Assembly (NCBI RefSeq): GCF_030254645.1
Contig: NZ_CP116346.1
Span: 3,041,973 to 3,105,972, forward strand
Reading direction: 5' to 3'
Origin: Paucibacter sediminis
GTDB lineage: Bacteria; Pseudomonadota; Gammaproteobacteria; Burkholderiales; Burkholderiaceae_C
DNA length: 64,000 nucleotides
The translations under genes were made by a program, and so were the position numbers. Positions within the stretch are counted from its first letter, which is position 1, and every line of letters begins with the position of its first letter. The notes beneath the pieces were generated by a model. That model was not told the DNA's origin, did no database searches, and saw only the letters and a list, made by a program, of their open reading frames with translations. This document shows positions 56,266-64,000 of this stretch, in pieces.

Positions 56266-57978
56266 TCAAGCCGCTGTGGGGACTTCGCGACCGGCCGTCC
56301 CGGCATCGGCCAGGCTCACGCGCACCTGGTTGCGGCCGGCATGCTTGGCGGCGTAGAGGGCCTGGTCGGCGCGCTCCAGCAGCCGGCCATGTTCCTCGGC
56401 GGTCTGGGCGCAGGCCAGGCCGATGCTGACGCTCACCTTCAACTCGGGCGCCAGCGCCTCCCAGTCGTGCCCGGCAATCGCGCTGCGTATGCGCTCGCAG
56501 ATCTCGCGCGCCTTGGCCAGCGGCGCCCCCAGCAGCGCGACGACGAATTCCTCGCCGCCGATGCGCGCCATCAGATCGGCGCTGCGCACGCTGGTGCGCA
56601 GGTGCTGGGCCACGGCGCGCAAGACCTGGTCGCCCATGGCGTGGCCATAGCGGTCGTTGATCTGCTTGAAGTGATCGAGGTCCAGCATCGCCAGGCTGAG
56701 CGGCTGGCCCTGGCTGATGGCGCGCTGGCTCAGCACCGGCAGGGCCTGGTCGGCGTGGCGGCGGTTGAAGAGGCCGGTGAGCACGTCTTCCACGGCAATG
56801 CGGCCCAGCTCGGCGGCCTGGCTGCTGAGGGCCTCGTGCTCGTGCAGCAGGCGCTCGGCGCGTTCGCGCTCGCGCTCGGCATCGCGGCTGGCGACGTCGG
56901 CGCGCGCCTGGGCCTGCGCCACTTCCTCGCGTATCAGCAGGGCCTTGCTGTGCAGGGCCAGCTTGTCCCGGGCCCAGCGGCGGTCCAGCTCGGCCAGCTG
57001 CTCGAGGCATTGCAGGGCCTCGTAGTACTCGCCCCGCTGCTTGTGCAGGCCGACCAGCATGTGCACGGCGCGGCGCTTGAGCTTGGGTGGCATGCGATCC
57101 AGATCGGCCGCCAGCAGGCTGCGCAGGATGGCGATCGCGCGCCCCGCCTGATCGCCCAGCTGCAGCAGCCGCGCGCGCTGCAGCTGGGCGTGCAGCACCA
57201 GCCAGGCAAAACGATGTTCCTGCGCCAGCGGCAGGTACTCGTCGATCAGGGCCGCGGCCGTGTCGAGCTCGCTGCCGGAGAGCAGGGCATCGACGCGGTT
57301 CGCCAGCGCCGCCGCGCGCCAGTGCACATTGCCCGAGGCGCGGGCCAGCTGGCAGGCCTGCTCGGTCAGCTGCAGGGCCCGCAAGGCATGGCCCTGGGCG
57401 CGCGCGTCCTGATGTTCCAGCAGGGCCTCGTGCTCGGCCAGGCTGGCAAAGCAGCAGAGGTTGTTGATGGCCGCGAAGTGCAGCTCGGCCAGCTCCTGGC
57501 GCTGCGCGATCTCGAGCGATTGGGTGGTCGAGGTCTGGGCCTGCTGCAGATCGCCCAGGGCTTCGTAGGCCAGGCCGATGCGGTTCAGTGCCCAGGCCTC
57601 CAGCTCCGAATTGCCGGCCTCGCGGGCGCTGTGCAGGGCGCGCAGGCCGGCCTGCAGGGCCTCCTGGCCCATGCGCAGCATGGCGTAGCAGAAGGAGAGC
57701 GCGCAATGCGCCGTCGCCAGGCCGGCCAGCCCGCTGGGCAGGCGCTCGAACAGTTGCACCGCCGCATGCGCCGCGCGCAGCCCCTGCTGGCTCTGGCCCA
57801 GGCGCGGGTAGTTGACGGCCAGGCGGTTCAGCAGCTGGCCGCGCAGGCGCGGGTGCTCGGGGGCGAGCTCGGCCAGCAGGTCTTCCAGCAGGGCCACGGC
57901 CTGCGCATGCTGGCCCGCGGCCATCATGGCGTCGGCTGTGGCCATGCCGGCCTTTGCTGCGCTGCTGTCTGATTCCAC
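56266..57978 (-). CDS. TPR-GGDEF diguanylate cyclase (copy 2)
   Basis: A 570-residue paralogue of the downstream gene with the same order: TPR helices (LLNRLAVNYPRLGQSQQGLR, EAWALNRIGLAYEALGDLQQ), coiled coil rich in Arg/Glu, and GGDEF (EDVLTGLFNRRHADQ, MLDLDHFKQINDRYGHAMGD, GGEEF near residue 475) with the RSAD I-site. No signal peptide or membrane helix. The two genes lie head to tail and look like an old tandem duplication; TPR regions have diverged more than the cyclase ends, which suggests different partner proteins. Confidence 0.93.
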   Translation of the reverse strand: MESDSSAAKAGMATADAMMAAGQHAQAVALLEDLLAELAPEHPRLRGQLLNRLAVNYPRLGQSQQGLRAAHAAVQLFERLPSGLAGLATAHCALSFCYAMLRMGQEALQAGLRALHSAREAGNSELEAWALNRIGLAYEALGDLQQAQTSTTQSLEIAQRQELAELHFAAINNLCCFASLAEHEALLEHQDARAQGHALRALQLTEQACQLARASGNVHWRAAALANRVDALLSGSELDTAAALIDEYLPLAQEHRFAWLVLHAQLQRARLLQLGDQAGRAIAILRSLLAADLDRMPPKLKRRAVHMLVGLHKQRGEYYEALQCLEQLAELDRRWARDKLALHSKALLIREEVAQAQARADVASRDAERERERAERLLHEHEALSSQAAELGRIAVEDVLTGLFNRRHADQALPVLSQRAISQGQPLSLAMLDLDHFKQINDRYGHAMGDQVLRAVAQHLRTSVRSADLMARIGGEEFVVALLGAPLAKAREICERIRSAIAGHDWEALAPELKVSVSIGLACAQTAEEHGRLLERADQALYAAKHAGRNQVRVSLADAGTAGREVPTAA

Positions 57979-58086
57979 GCCGCCAACCCCCTTGCCCGGA
58001 TCTGCGTCCGGGCCGGATCAGCTTCCACCCAAGCGCCGGGCAGCGTCAAGCCCGGGAAAACCTTGGCCTTGCCTTCAGCCCAAGCC

Positions 58087-59589
58087 TCAGCCCTGGCCGA
58101 CGAAGGCGCGCAGTTCGCCGGCCATGCGGGCCAGCGAAGGCTGGTGGATGTACATCATGTGGCCGCCCTCGAAATAGCTGACCTGGATGCGGTCCTGCAG
58201 GCTGTGGTGCAGGCCCAAGTGGCTGAGCGTGTAGTCGCCCGCCGCATGCGGGGTGGCGAGGTCGTAGTAGCCGCTGGCCACGTAGACGCGCATGTCCGGG
58301 TTGGCGTGCAGGGCGCGGCGCAGGCTGTCACCGGCGGCGATGTATTTGTTCTCGAAGCCCTTCCAGGACCAGGTCTTCCACAGCGGTGCATGCACGAGAT
58401 AGGGGCTGTCGCTGCGGTAGTCGAGCTTCTCCACCAGCAGGCGGTTGATGCCGGAGGCATAGGCGCCGATCAGCTGGTTCATGCTGGCGTCTTCCTCCGG
58501 ATGCTCGCCGGCATCGTCCTTGTCCAGGCCGAGGAAGCGCGAGTCCAGCCGGCCCACGGTCTGGCCGCGCGCGCGCAGCAGCTCCTTGAAGAAGCGGAAT
58601 TCGTCCACGCGCAGCCGGCAGCGCAGCACGAACTCGATGCTGAGGCCGCTGTACATCGCCACCTGCTCGGCGATGTGCTGGCGCTCGGCCTCGGGCAGGC
58701 GCGAGCCCTGCATCAGGGCCAGCGTGTAGTCGCCGTTGGCGAAGGCCTCGGCCGCCGCCACCACCTCCTTCAGGGGCTTGTTCTGCAGCGTCGGCCGCAA
58801 CGCCTGGTGGTACCAGGCGGTGGCCGCGTAGGTGGGCAGGTAGAGCGGGTAGGGCAGGTCGTTGCCATGGTCGAAGCTGAGGGTCTGGAAGTCCATCGCC
58901 AGCGAGACCAGCATCAGCCCGTTCAGGTAGATGTCGTGCTTCTCTTGCAGATGGCGCGCCAGGCCGGCGGCGCGCGTGGTCCCGTAGCTTTCGCCGATCA
59001 GGTACTTGGGCGAGCCCCAGCGCTCGTTGCGCGTCACGTAGAGGCGGATGAATTCGCCCACCGAATCCAGGTCGCGCTGGTAGTCGTGGAACTCGGCCGG
59101 TTTCTCGCCCTCGGCGACGCGCGAGTGGCCGGTGCCGACCGGGTCGATGAAGACCAGGTCGGAGTCGGTCAGCAGGCTGTACTCGTTGTCGGTGAGCTGG
59201 TGCGGCGGTGCGCCGCAGTGGCCCTTGTCGTCGCAGGGCACGCGTTGCGGCCCCAGCAGCCCCAGGTGCAGCCAGACGCTGCTGGAGCCGGGCCCGCCGT
59301 TGAAGCTGAAGGTGAGGGGGCGCTGCTGAGCATCCTTCTTGCCCGTCTTCAGCGTGTAGGCGATGAAGAACACCGTGGCGCGGGCCTTCTCGCCCTTGTA
59401 GCCTTCCTTGCCATCGCCAGCCTTGGCTTCGCCCGCATCAGGTTCGCGCAACACCAGGGTGCCGCAGGTGGCGGTGTACTCGAGCGTCCTCTTGCCGATC
59501 TGCAGTTTGTGCTCGGTGCTGACGATGCGCTCCACGGGGGCGGGCTGGTCGCCGGGCTTGGGCTCGGTGCGGGCGGCGTCATTGGGCAT
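58087..59589 (-). CDS. S10 family serine carboxypeptidase-like peptidase
   Basis: A 500-residue alpha/beta-hydrolase peptidase of family S10. Oxyanion region LTFSFNGGPGSSSVWLHLG near residue 100; catalytic Ser201 in LIGESYGTTRA; catalytic Asp in ASGYYDLATP and His in YFEGGHMMYIHQ near the C-terminus. The ATG at 59589 with GGAG upstream starts MPNDAARTEPKPGDQP, which is hydrophilic, so no signal peptide is evident although S10 enzymes are usually exported or vacuolar. Divergent from the DUF429 gene with only 33 bases between starts. Confidence 0.9.
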   Translation of the reverse strand: MPNDAARTEPKPGDQPAPVERIVSTEHKLQIGKRTLEYTATCGTLVLREPDAGEAKAGDGKEGYKGEKARATVFFIAYTLKTGKKDAQQRPLTFSFNGGPGSSSVWLHLGLLGPQRVPCDDKGHCGAPPHQLTDNEYSLLTDSDLVFIDPVGTGHSRVAEGEKPAEFHDYQRDLDSVGEFIRLYVTRNERWGSPKYLIGESYGTTRAAGLARHLQEKHDIYLNGLMLVSLAMDFQTLSFDHGNDLPYPLYLPTYAATAWYHQALRPTLQNKPLKEVVAAAEAFANGDYTLALMQGSRLPEAERQHIAEQVAMYSGLSIEFVLRCRLRVDEFRFFKELLRARGQTVGRLDSRFLGLDKDDAGEHPEEDASMNQLIGAYASGINRLLVEKLDYRSDSPYLVHAPLWKTWSWKGFENKYIAAGDSLRRALHANPDMRVYVASGYYDLATPHAAGDYTLSHLGLHHSLQDRIQVSYFEGGHMMYIHQPSLARMAGELRAFVGQG

Positions 59590-59622
59590 GGAGTCTCCGG
59601 GGGCGCGGCTAAAGTGCCAGCC

Positions 59623-60465
59623 ATGCACTCTAGCGCTCAATCCACAGGCCTGCCGCTGATCGGGGTCGACTTCAGTAGTTCCCCCAGTAAGCGCAAGCCC
59701 ATCACCCTGGCCCAGGGGCAGCTGCGGGGTCAGGCCTTGCTGTTGCAGGGCCTGCGCCTGTTCGACACCCTGGCCGGCCTGGGCGACGAGCTGGCGCGCC
59801 CGGAGCCCTGGGTCGGCGGCTTCGACTTTCCCTTCGGCCTGCCGCGTGAGCTGGTGCTGGCGCTGGGCTGGCCGACCGACTGGCTGGCGCTGATGCAGCA
59901 TTACTGCGCCCTGCCACGCGCGCAGATCCGCGCGCAGTTCGCGGCCTTCTGCGCGGCGCGCCCCGTGGGCGGCAAGTTCGCGCACCGCGCCTGCGACCTG
60001 CCGGCCGGTTCCTCGCCCAGCATGAAATGGGTCAACCCGCCGGTCGCCTACATGCTGCATGCGGGCGTGCCGCTGCTGTTGCGGGCGGGGGCGCTGCTGC
60101 CGGGCCTGCATGCCGGTCTGCACTTTGGCGATAGGCGGCGCGTGGCATTGGAGGCCTATCCGGGCCTGCTGGCGCGCGAGCTGCTGGGCCGGCGCAGCTA
60201 CAAGAGCGACGAGCGCGCCAAGCAGACCGATGAGCGCCTGATCGCCCGCAAGGACCTGCTCGAGGCCTTGGAGCAGGGCCGCAGCCGCCTGGGCCTGCGC
60301 TTGAAGCTCAGCCATGCGCGACGCGACGAGCTGGTGGCGGATGCCAGCGGCGACAAGCTGGATGCCGTGCTGTGCCTGCTGCAGGCGGCCTGGGGCGCGC
60401 AGCGCGAGGGCTGGGGGCTGCCGGCGCGCATCGATCCGCTGGAGGGCTGGATCGTGTCGGCCTAG
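59623..60465 (+). CDS. DUF429 family protein
   Basis: A 280-residue protein of the DUF429 family, predicted to have an RNase H-like nuclease fold; function unknown. Landmarks: LIGVDFSSSPSKRKPIT near residue 12, GGFDFPFGLPREL near 66, VALEAYPGLLARELLG near 173, and SGDKLDAVLCLLQAAW near the C-terminus, the acidic residues being the likely catalytic set. The ATG at 59623 lies opposite the S10 gene; there is no strong ribosome-binding site. Convergent with arginase, ten bases between stops. Confidence 0.85.
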   Translation: MHSSAQSTGLPLIGVDFSSSPSKRKPITLAQGQLRGQALLLQGLRLFDTLAGLGDELARPEPWVGGFDFPFGLPRELVLALGWPTDWLALMQHYCALPRAQIRAQFAAFCAARPVGGKFAHRACDLPAGSSPSMKWVNPPVAYMLHAGVPLLLRAGALLPGLHAGLHFGDRRRVALEAYPGLLARELLGRRSYKSDERAKQTDERLIARKDLLEALEQGRSRLGLRLKLSHARRDELVADASGDKLDAVLCLLQAAWGAQREGWGLPARIDPLEGWIVSA

Positions 60466-60475
60466 CCAGGCGACT

Positions 60476-61396
60476 TCACTTGCGCATGAGGGTGGATTTA
60501 CCGAACAACGATTCGATCAGGTCCACCGCCAGCAGCGCGGTCTTGTTGCGTACGTCCAGCGCGGGGTTGAGTTCCATCACGTCCAGCGAGGCCATGCGGC
60601 CGGTGTCGGCAATCATTTCCATGCACAGCTGGGCCTCGCGGTAGGTGGGGCCGCCGGGGATGGTGGTGCCCACGCCGGGAGCGATCTCCGGGTCGAGGAA
60701 GTCGACGTCGAAGCTGACGTGCAGATGGGTGTTGGCGTCCAGCGTGGCGAGTGCCAGCTCCATGGTGTGGCGCATACCCATCTCGTCGATGTAGCGCATG
60801 TCGAAGACCTCCAGGTCCTGCTCATGCACAAAGCGCTTCTCGCCCTCGTCGACGCTGCGGATGCCGATCTGGCGTACCCATTTGGGGCTGATGGCGGGCA
60901 CATGGCCGCCGATCTCGATCAGCTCCTGGGGCCCGAAGCCGCACAGGCAGGCCACCGGCATGCCGTGGATATTGCCGCTGGGGGTGAGGGCGCTGGTGTT
61001 GAAGTCGGCATGCGCATCCAGCCACAGCACGCGCAGCTTCTTGCCGGCCTCGCGGCAGTGGCGCGCCACCGCGCTGATCGAGCCCAGGCCCAGGCAATGG
61101 TCGCCGCCCAGCAGGATGGGCAGGCGGCCCAGTTGCAGCTCGGCATAGACGGCCTCGTGCACGGCGCGGTTCCAGGCCGTCACCTCGGGCAGGTGGCGGT
61201 AGCCATTCACCGGCGGCTGCCAGGGGTTGTAGGGGCCGCTGAGGTTGCCGCGGTCCACCACCTCGACACCGTGGCCCTCCAGCGTCTGGGCCAGATTGGC
61301 CACGCGCATGGCCTCGGGGCCCATGCTGGCACCGCGCGCGCCTGCGCCGATGTCGGTCGGGGCGCCGATGAGGGAGACGGATCGGAGGATGGTCAT
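60476..61396 (-). CDS. rocF: Arginase
   Basis: A 306-residue binuclear manganese enzyme splitting arginine to ornithine and urea. Metal-binding signatures: LLGGDHCLGLGS near residue 100, LWLDAHADFNT near 127 and VSFDVDFLDPEIAPG near 230. The N-terminal SVSLIGAPTDIGAGARGASMGP is arginase-type (and distinguishes it from agmatinase). It begins 13 bases after the LOG-family gene and is probably co-transcribed with it. Confidence 0.93.
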   Translation of the reverse strand: MTILRSVSLIGAPTDIGAGARGASMGPEAMRVANLAQTLEGHGVEVVDRGNLSGPYNPWQPPVNGYRHLPEVTAWNRAVHEAVYAELQLGRLPILLGGDHCLGLGSISAVARHCREAGKKLRVLWLDAHADFNTSALTPSGNIHGMPVACLCGFGPQELIEIGGHVPAISPKWVRQIGIRSVDEGEKRFVHEQDLEVFDMRYIDEMGMRHTMELALATLDANTHLHVSFDVDFLDPEIAPGVGTTIPGGPTYREAQLCMEMIADTGRMASLDVMELNPALDVRNKTALLAVDLIESLFGKSTLMRK

Positions 61397-61409
61397 GATG
61401 GACTCTGGC

Positions 61410-62294
61410 TCAATCGTTGTGGTCGTGGTTGGGGTTCATGTCGTACTCGCGCTCGAGCAGGGCCCAGGCCTCCTCGGCGTTCTCGACATAATGGAAAAGT
61501 TGCTCGTCACCCGGGCTGATCATGCCGGTCTCGATCAGGTAGTCGAAATTGATCAGCTTGCTCCAGAACTCGCGCCCGAACATCAGGATGGGGCGGCGAC
61601 GGCTCTTGCCGGTCTGCACCAGGGTCATGGTCTCGAACAGTTCGTCGAGCGTGCCGAAGCCGCCCGGGAAGCACACCAGCGCCACCGAGCGCATCAGGAA
61701 GTGCATCTTGCGCAGCGCGAAGTAGTGGAAGCGGAAGCACAGCTCGGGCGTGATGTAGGGGTTGGGCAGCTGCTCGTGCGGCAGCACGATGTTCAGGCCG
61801 ATGCTCTTGCCGCCGACCTCGTGCGCGCCGCGGTTGCCTGCCTCCATGATGCCGGGGCCGCCGCCGGTGACCACATAGATGGGGTTGTGCCGATCGCTGG
61901 AGGCCTTGGTGACGAGCGAGGCAAAGCGGCGCGCTTCCTCGTAGTAGCGGCTCATCGCCAGCTGCATCTCGGCGCGCTTGATGGCCGCGGCGTCGCCACC
62001 GGCCTTGGCGGCCTGCACGGCGGCCAGCGCGCCCTCGCGGTCGAGGATGCGGGCGCTGCCGAACATCACGATGGTGGAGTGGATGCCCTGCTCCTGCTGC
62101 ACCAGCTCGGGCTTGAGCAGCTCCAGCTGCATGCGCACCGGGCGCAGCTCCTCGCGCAGCAGGAAGTCGGTGTCGGTGAAGGCCAGGCGGTAGGCGCTGT
62201 CTGGGCCTTCGTAATCCGGCGAGGGTTTGAGGTGCTTGGCTTCTTCCTTGGCGGTGGGGAAGTTGCGAGCGTGCAGTTTGTTGTGCTTTGACAT
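61410..62294 (-). CDS. LOG-family (TIGR00730) nucleotide 5'-monophosphate phosphoribohydrolase
   Basis: A 294-residue Rossmann-fold protein once annotated as lysine decarboxylase. The two motifs of the LOG family are present: VTGGGPGIMEAGNRGAHEVG near residue 150 and CFPGGFGTLDELFETMTLVQ near 215. It should cleave a nucleoside monophosphate to base and ribose phosphate (cytokinin activation in plants and some bacteria; nucleotide salvage in others). The N-terminal 90 residues before the fold are longer than in short LOG proteins and match the PpnN-like or long LOG group. The ATG at 62294 follows an AT-rich 52-base gap after the MoeB-like gene. Confidence 0.9.
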   Translation of the reverse strand: MSKHNKLHARNFPTAKEEAKHLKPSPDYEGPDSAYRLAFTDTDFLLREELRPVRMQLELLKPELVQQEQGIHSTIVMFGSARILDREGALAAVQAAKAGGDAAAIKRAEMQLAMSRYYEEARRFASLVTKASSDRHNPIYVVTGGGPGIMEAGNRGAHEVGGKSIGLNIVLPHEQLPNPYITPELCFRFHYFALRKMHFLMRSVALVCFPGGFGTLDELFETMTLVQTGKSRRRPILMFGREFWSKLINFDYLIETGMISPGDEQLFHYVENAEEAWALLEREYDMNPNHDHND

Positions 62295-62346
62295 GGCAAT
62301 GTGGTCTGGCGGGGACTGTAAATTGTCCGATGGGAAATTTTGTTTC

Positions 62347-63120
62347 TTAGTTTGGCGAATCCGTGGCCAAAGATTGGCCGCCGCAACAGCTGCAGCCGGG
62401 ATCGCGCTGCACCTGGATCTCGCTCCACTCCATGCGGCGCGCATCCAGCATCTGCAGCCGGCCGGCCAGGCTGCCGGGCAGGCCCATCAGCAGCTTCAGC
62501 GCCTCGGCCGCCTGCATGCTGCCGATGATGCCCACCAGGGGGGCGAACACGCCCATGGTGGCGCAGCGCACCTCCTCGTAGGCAGCGTCGGGCGGGAACA
62601 GGCAGGCGTAGCAGGGCTGCCTGCCGTCGCGGCTGTCGTAGACGCTGATCTGGCCGTCGAAGCCGATCGCCGCGCCCGCCACCAGCGGCCTGCCATGGCG
62701 CACGCAGGCGGCGTTCACCGCATGGCGGGTGGCGAAGTTGTCCGAGCAGTCCAGCACCACGTCGGCCGTGGCCACCAACTCATCGAGTTGGGCGGCATTG
62801 GCGCGCAGCTGCAGGGCCCGGACTTGCACCTCGGGATTGAGCTGGGCCAGCGTGCGTGCGGCCGAGGCCACCTTGGGCGTGCCCACGGCGTCGAGCCGGT
62901 GCACGATCTGGCGCTGCAGATTGGTCAGGTCCACGGTGTCGTGGTCCACCAGGGTCAGGCGGCCGACGCCGGCGGTGGCCAGGTAGAGAGCCACCGGCGA
63001 GCCCAGGCCGCCGGCACCGATCACCAGGGCATGCGAGTCGGCGAGCTTTTGCTGGCCTTCCACGCCGATTTCGTCCAGCAGGATATGCCGCGAGTAGCGC
63101 AGCAATTGTTCGTCATTCAT
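62347..63120 (-). CDS. HesA/MoeB/ThiF family adenylyltransferase
   Basis: A 257-residue E1-like enzyme that adenylates the C-terminus of a small sulfur-carrier protein (MoaD or ThiS). It begins MNDEQLLRYSRHILLDEIG, carries the nucleotide site ALVIGAGGLGSPVALYLATA, TNLQRQIVH with the arginine finger, DCSDNFATRHAVN and two zinc cysteine pairs (CYACLF near residue 180 and CSCCG at the end). Length fits MoeB; MoeB and ThiF cannot be separated with certainty, and many betaproteobacteria use one protein for both. The CtpA-type protease gene lies upstream on the same strand, separated by a terminator. Confidence 0.9.
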   Translation of the reverse strand: MNDEQLLRYSRHILLDEIGVEGQQKLADSHALVIGAGGLGSPVALYLATAGVGRLTLVDHDTVDLTNLQRQIVHRLDAVGTPKVASAARTLAQLNPEVQVRALQLRANAAQLDELVATADVVLDCSDNFATRHAVNAACVRHGRPLVAGAAIGFDGQISVYDSRDGRQPCYACLFPPDAAYEEVRCATMGVFAPLVGIIGSMQAAEALKLLMGLPGSLAGRLQMLDARRMEWSEIQVQRDPGCSCCGGQSLATDSPN

Positions 63121-63158
63121 GCGCCGAGCATACTGCGCCGCCAAGCACAACGGCCCGC

Positions 63159-63182
63159 AAAAAGGCCCGCGCTAGGCGGGCC
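63159..63182 (-). terminator. Rho-independent terminator after the CtpA-type gene
   Basis: Read on the minus strand: GGCCCGC (63182-63176), loop CTAGC, GCGGGCC (63170-63164), then TTTTT (63163-63159). Seven perfect pairs and a T run, 24 bases past the protease stop. A further GCGGGCCG copy lies just beyond. Confidence 0.88.
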
Positions 63183-63206
63183 GTTCGCGTGCGGGAAAGC
63201 GGTGCC

Positions 63207-64000
63207 TTATTCGCCCGGCTTGGCCTCGGCCTTGCGCTCTACCGCCGTCTTCGACACGGCCACCGGCCGGCCCTTGAGTTGGTTGAGCGCCTGCTGCAGC
63301 GGGAAGTCCTCGGCCGAGCCGAATTCGGGCAGGGGCTTGGGCGGCTCGTTCTTCTTGGCGAAGTCGGCCTCGAGCTTCTGGCGTGCTTCCTCGCGTGCCT
63401 TCTCGCGCGCCGCATCCTTCTCTTCGGCACCGTTGTTGAGGTGCTTCTCGAGATCCGCCTCGCGCATGCGCAGGGCGGCGAACACATTGCCCTCGGCGGT
63501 TTCGTCCAGCAGCACGTCAGGCACGATGCCCTTGGCCTGGATGGAGCGGCCGCTGGGCGTGTAGTAGCGCGCGGTGGTGATCTTCAGCGCGGTCTCGGGG
63601 CCCAGTTGGCGCACCGTCTGCACCGAACCCTTGCCGAAGGTCTGGGCGCCCATCACGATGGCGCGCTTGTGGTCCTGCAGGGCGCCGGCGACGATCTCGC
63701 TGGCCGAGGCCGAGCCTTCGTTGACCAGCACCACCAGGGGCACGTTCTTCAACGCGGCCGGCAGCTTGCGCAGCGGGTCGCTGCCGCCACGGCGCTGATA
63801 GAAGTCGGGGCTGGCCTTGAAGCTGGCCTTGGACTCGGCGATCTGGCCGTTTGTGCTGACCACTTCCACGCCTTGCTGCAGGAAGGCGGCGGAAATCGCC
63901 ACCGAAGCCTCCAGCAGACCGCCGGGGTCATTGCGCAGGTCCAGCACCAGACCCTTGAGATTGGGTTCGGCCTTGTAGATTTCTTCCAGCTTGCGCGCGA
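63207..64000 (-). CDS. ctpA: S41 family C-terminal processing peptidase (partial, N-terminus off window)
   Basis: The C-terminal 264 residues of a CtpA/Prc-like periplasmic serine protease; the signal peptide, PDZ domain and part of the S41 core lie beyond the right edge. Visible: GLVLDLRNDPGGLLEASVAI, catalytic Ser in NEGSASASEIVAGAL, catalytic Lys in QTFGKGSVQTVRQL, and ITTARYYTPSGRSIQAKGI. After the core comes a charged, Lys/Glu/Ala-rich tail (EKDAAREKAREEARQKLEAD) ending KAEAKPGE. It degrades or trims misfolded or tagged envelope proteins. Confidence 0.93.
   Translation of the reverse strand, partial: ARKLEEIYKAEPNLKGLVLDLRNDPGGLLEASVAISAAFLQQGVEVVSTNGQIAESKASFKASPDFYQRRGGSDPLRKLPAALKNVPLVVLVNEGSASASEIVAGALQDHKRAIVMGAQTFGKGSVQTVRQLGPETALKITTARYYTPSGRSIQAKGIVPDVLLDETAEGNVFAALRMREADLEKHLNNGAEEKDAAREKAREEARQKLEADFAKKNEPPKPLPEFGSAEDFPLQQALNQLKGRPVAVSKTAVERKAEAKPGE

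Noticed and set aside
60476-61396. Agmatinase instead of arginase
   Set aside because: The N-terminal and metal-site wording (GAPTDIGAGARGASMGP, GGDHCLGLGS) fits arginase better.

Overview
The window is about 64 kb of very GC-rich chromosomal DNA with almost no non-coding space. Gene content and order (ubiJ-ubiB, fmdB/DUF502/aspS, nudB/EEP/clsB, the five-step hut pathway) point to a betaproteobacterium of the order Burkholderiales, in the Roseateles/Rubrivivax/Leptothrix neighbourhood. The genus is an inference from family knowledge, not a search result. I see no rRNA, tRNA, CRISPR array, insertion sequence or phage gene. No gene-free stretch exceeds about 230 bases; the longest are 12769-12998 and 1164-1354.

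Left part (1-8 kb): the 3' part of an exopolysaccharide sugar transferase is cut by the window edge, followed by ubiJ-ubiB (ubiquinone synthesis), a sodium/solute symporter, and fmdB - DUF502 - aspS closed by a strong terminator. From 8 to 20 kb lie accessory genes: a CsgG-type lipoprotein, a TPR protein with a decayed kinase-like end, a secreted GH63-type glycosidase, and an AraC regulator divergent from an operon of BASS transporter, two short-chain dehydrogenase-like enzymes, a cytochrome c/beta-propeller fusion and an MFS transporter. They separate aspS from nudB - EEP nuclease - clsB, which I recall as neighbours of aspS in relatives.

Middle (22-31 kb): an ABC efflux operon (ATPase, double FtsX permease, HlyD adaptor) sits behind a perfect FNR/ANR-type palindrome. 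A small secreted NTF2-like protein follows, then on the minus strand a NitT/TauT-type ABC importer operon that ends with an unrelated sugar-type periplasmic binding protein.

The most striking region is 31.2-43.3 kb: five co-oriented genes whose ends overlap or nearly touch. They encode a 2,595-residue TPR / nine-GAF hybrid histidine kinase, a membrane hybrid kinase with a near-copy of the same kinase-receiver-receiver core, a lone Hpt protein, a response regulator fused to a class III adenylate cyclase, and a membrane protein with a cyclic-nucleotide-binding domain. Together they read as a complete phosphorelay into cAMP and a cAMP effector. Next come a secreted EXORDIUM-like (phosphate-induced protein 1) protein and a translationally coupled Tat-type NTF2-like protein.

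Right part (44.9-64 kb): the hut system (hutU-hutH leftward; hutC-D-I-G-F rightward) with a HutC-type operator lying inside the divergent promoters; a chemoreceptor; two tandem TPR-GGDEF diguanylate cyclases; a leaderless-signal S10 peptidase divergent from a DUF429 protein; a LOG-family protein with arginase; a MoeB/ThiF-type enzyme; and the C-terminal part of a CtpA-type protease cut by the right edge. Several promoters (ubiJ, nudB, hutC) have a -10 element so close to the start codon, with no ribosome-binding site, that leaderless mRNAs are likely.
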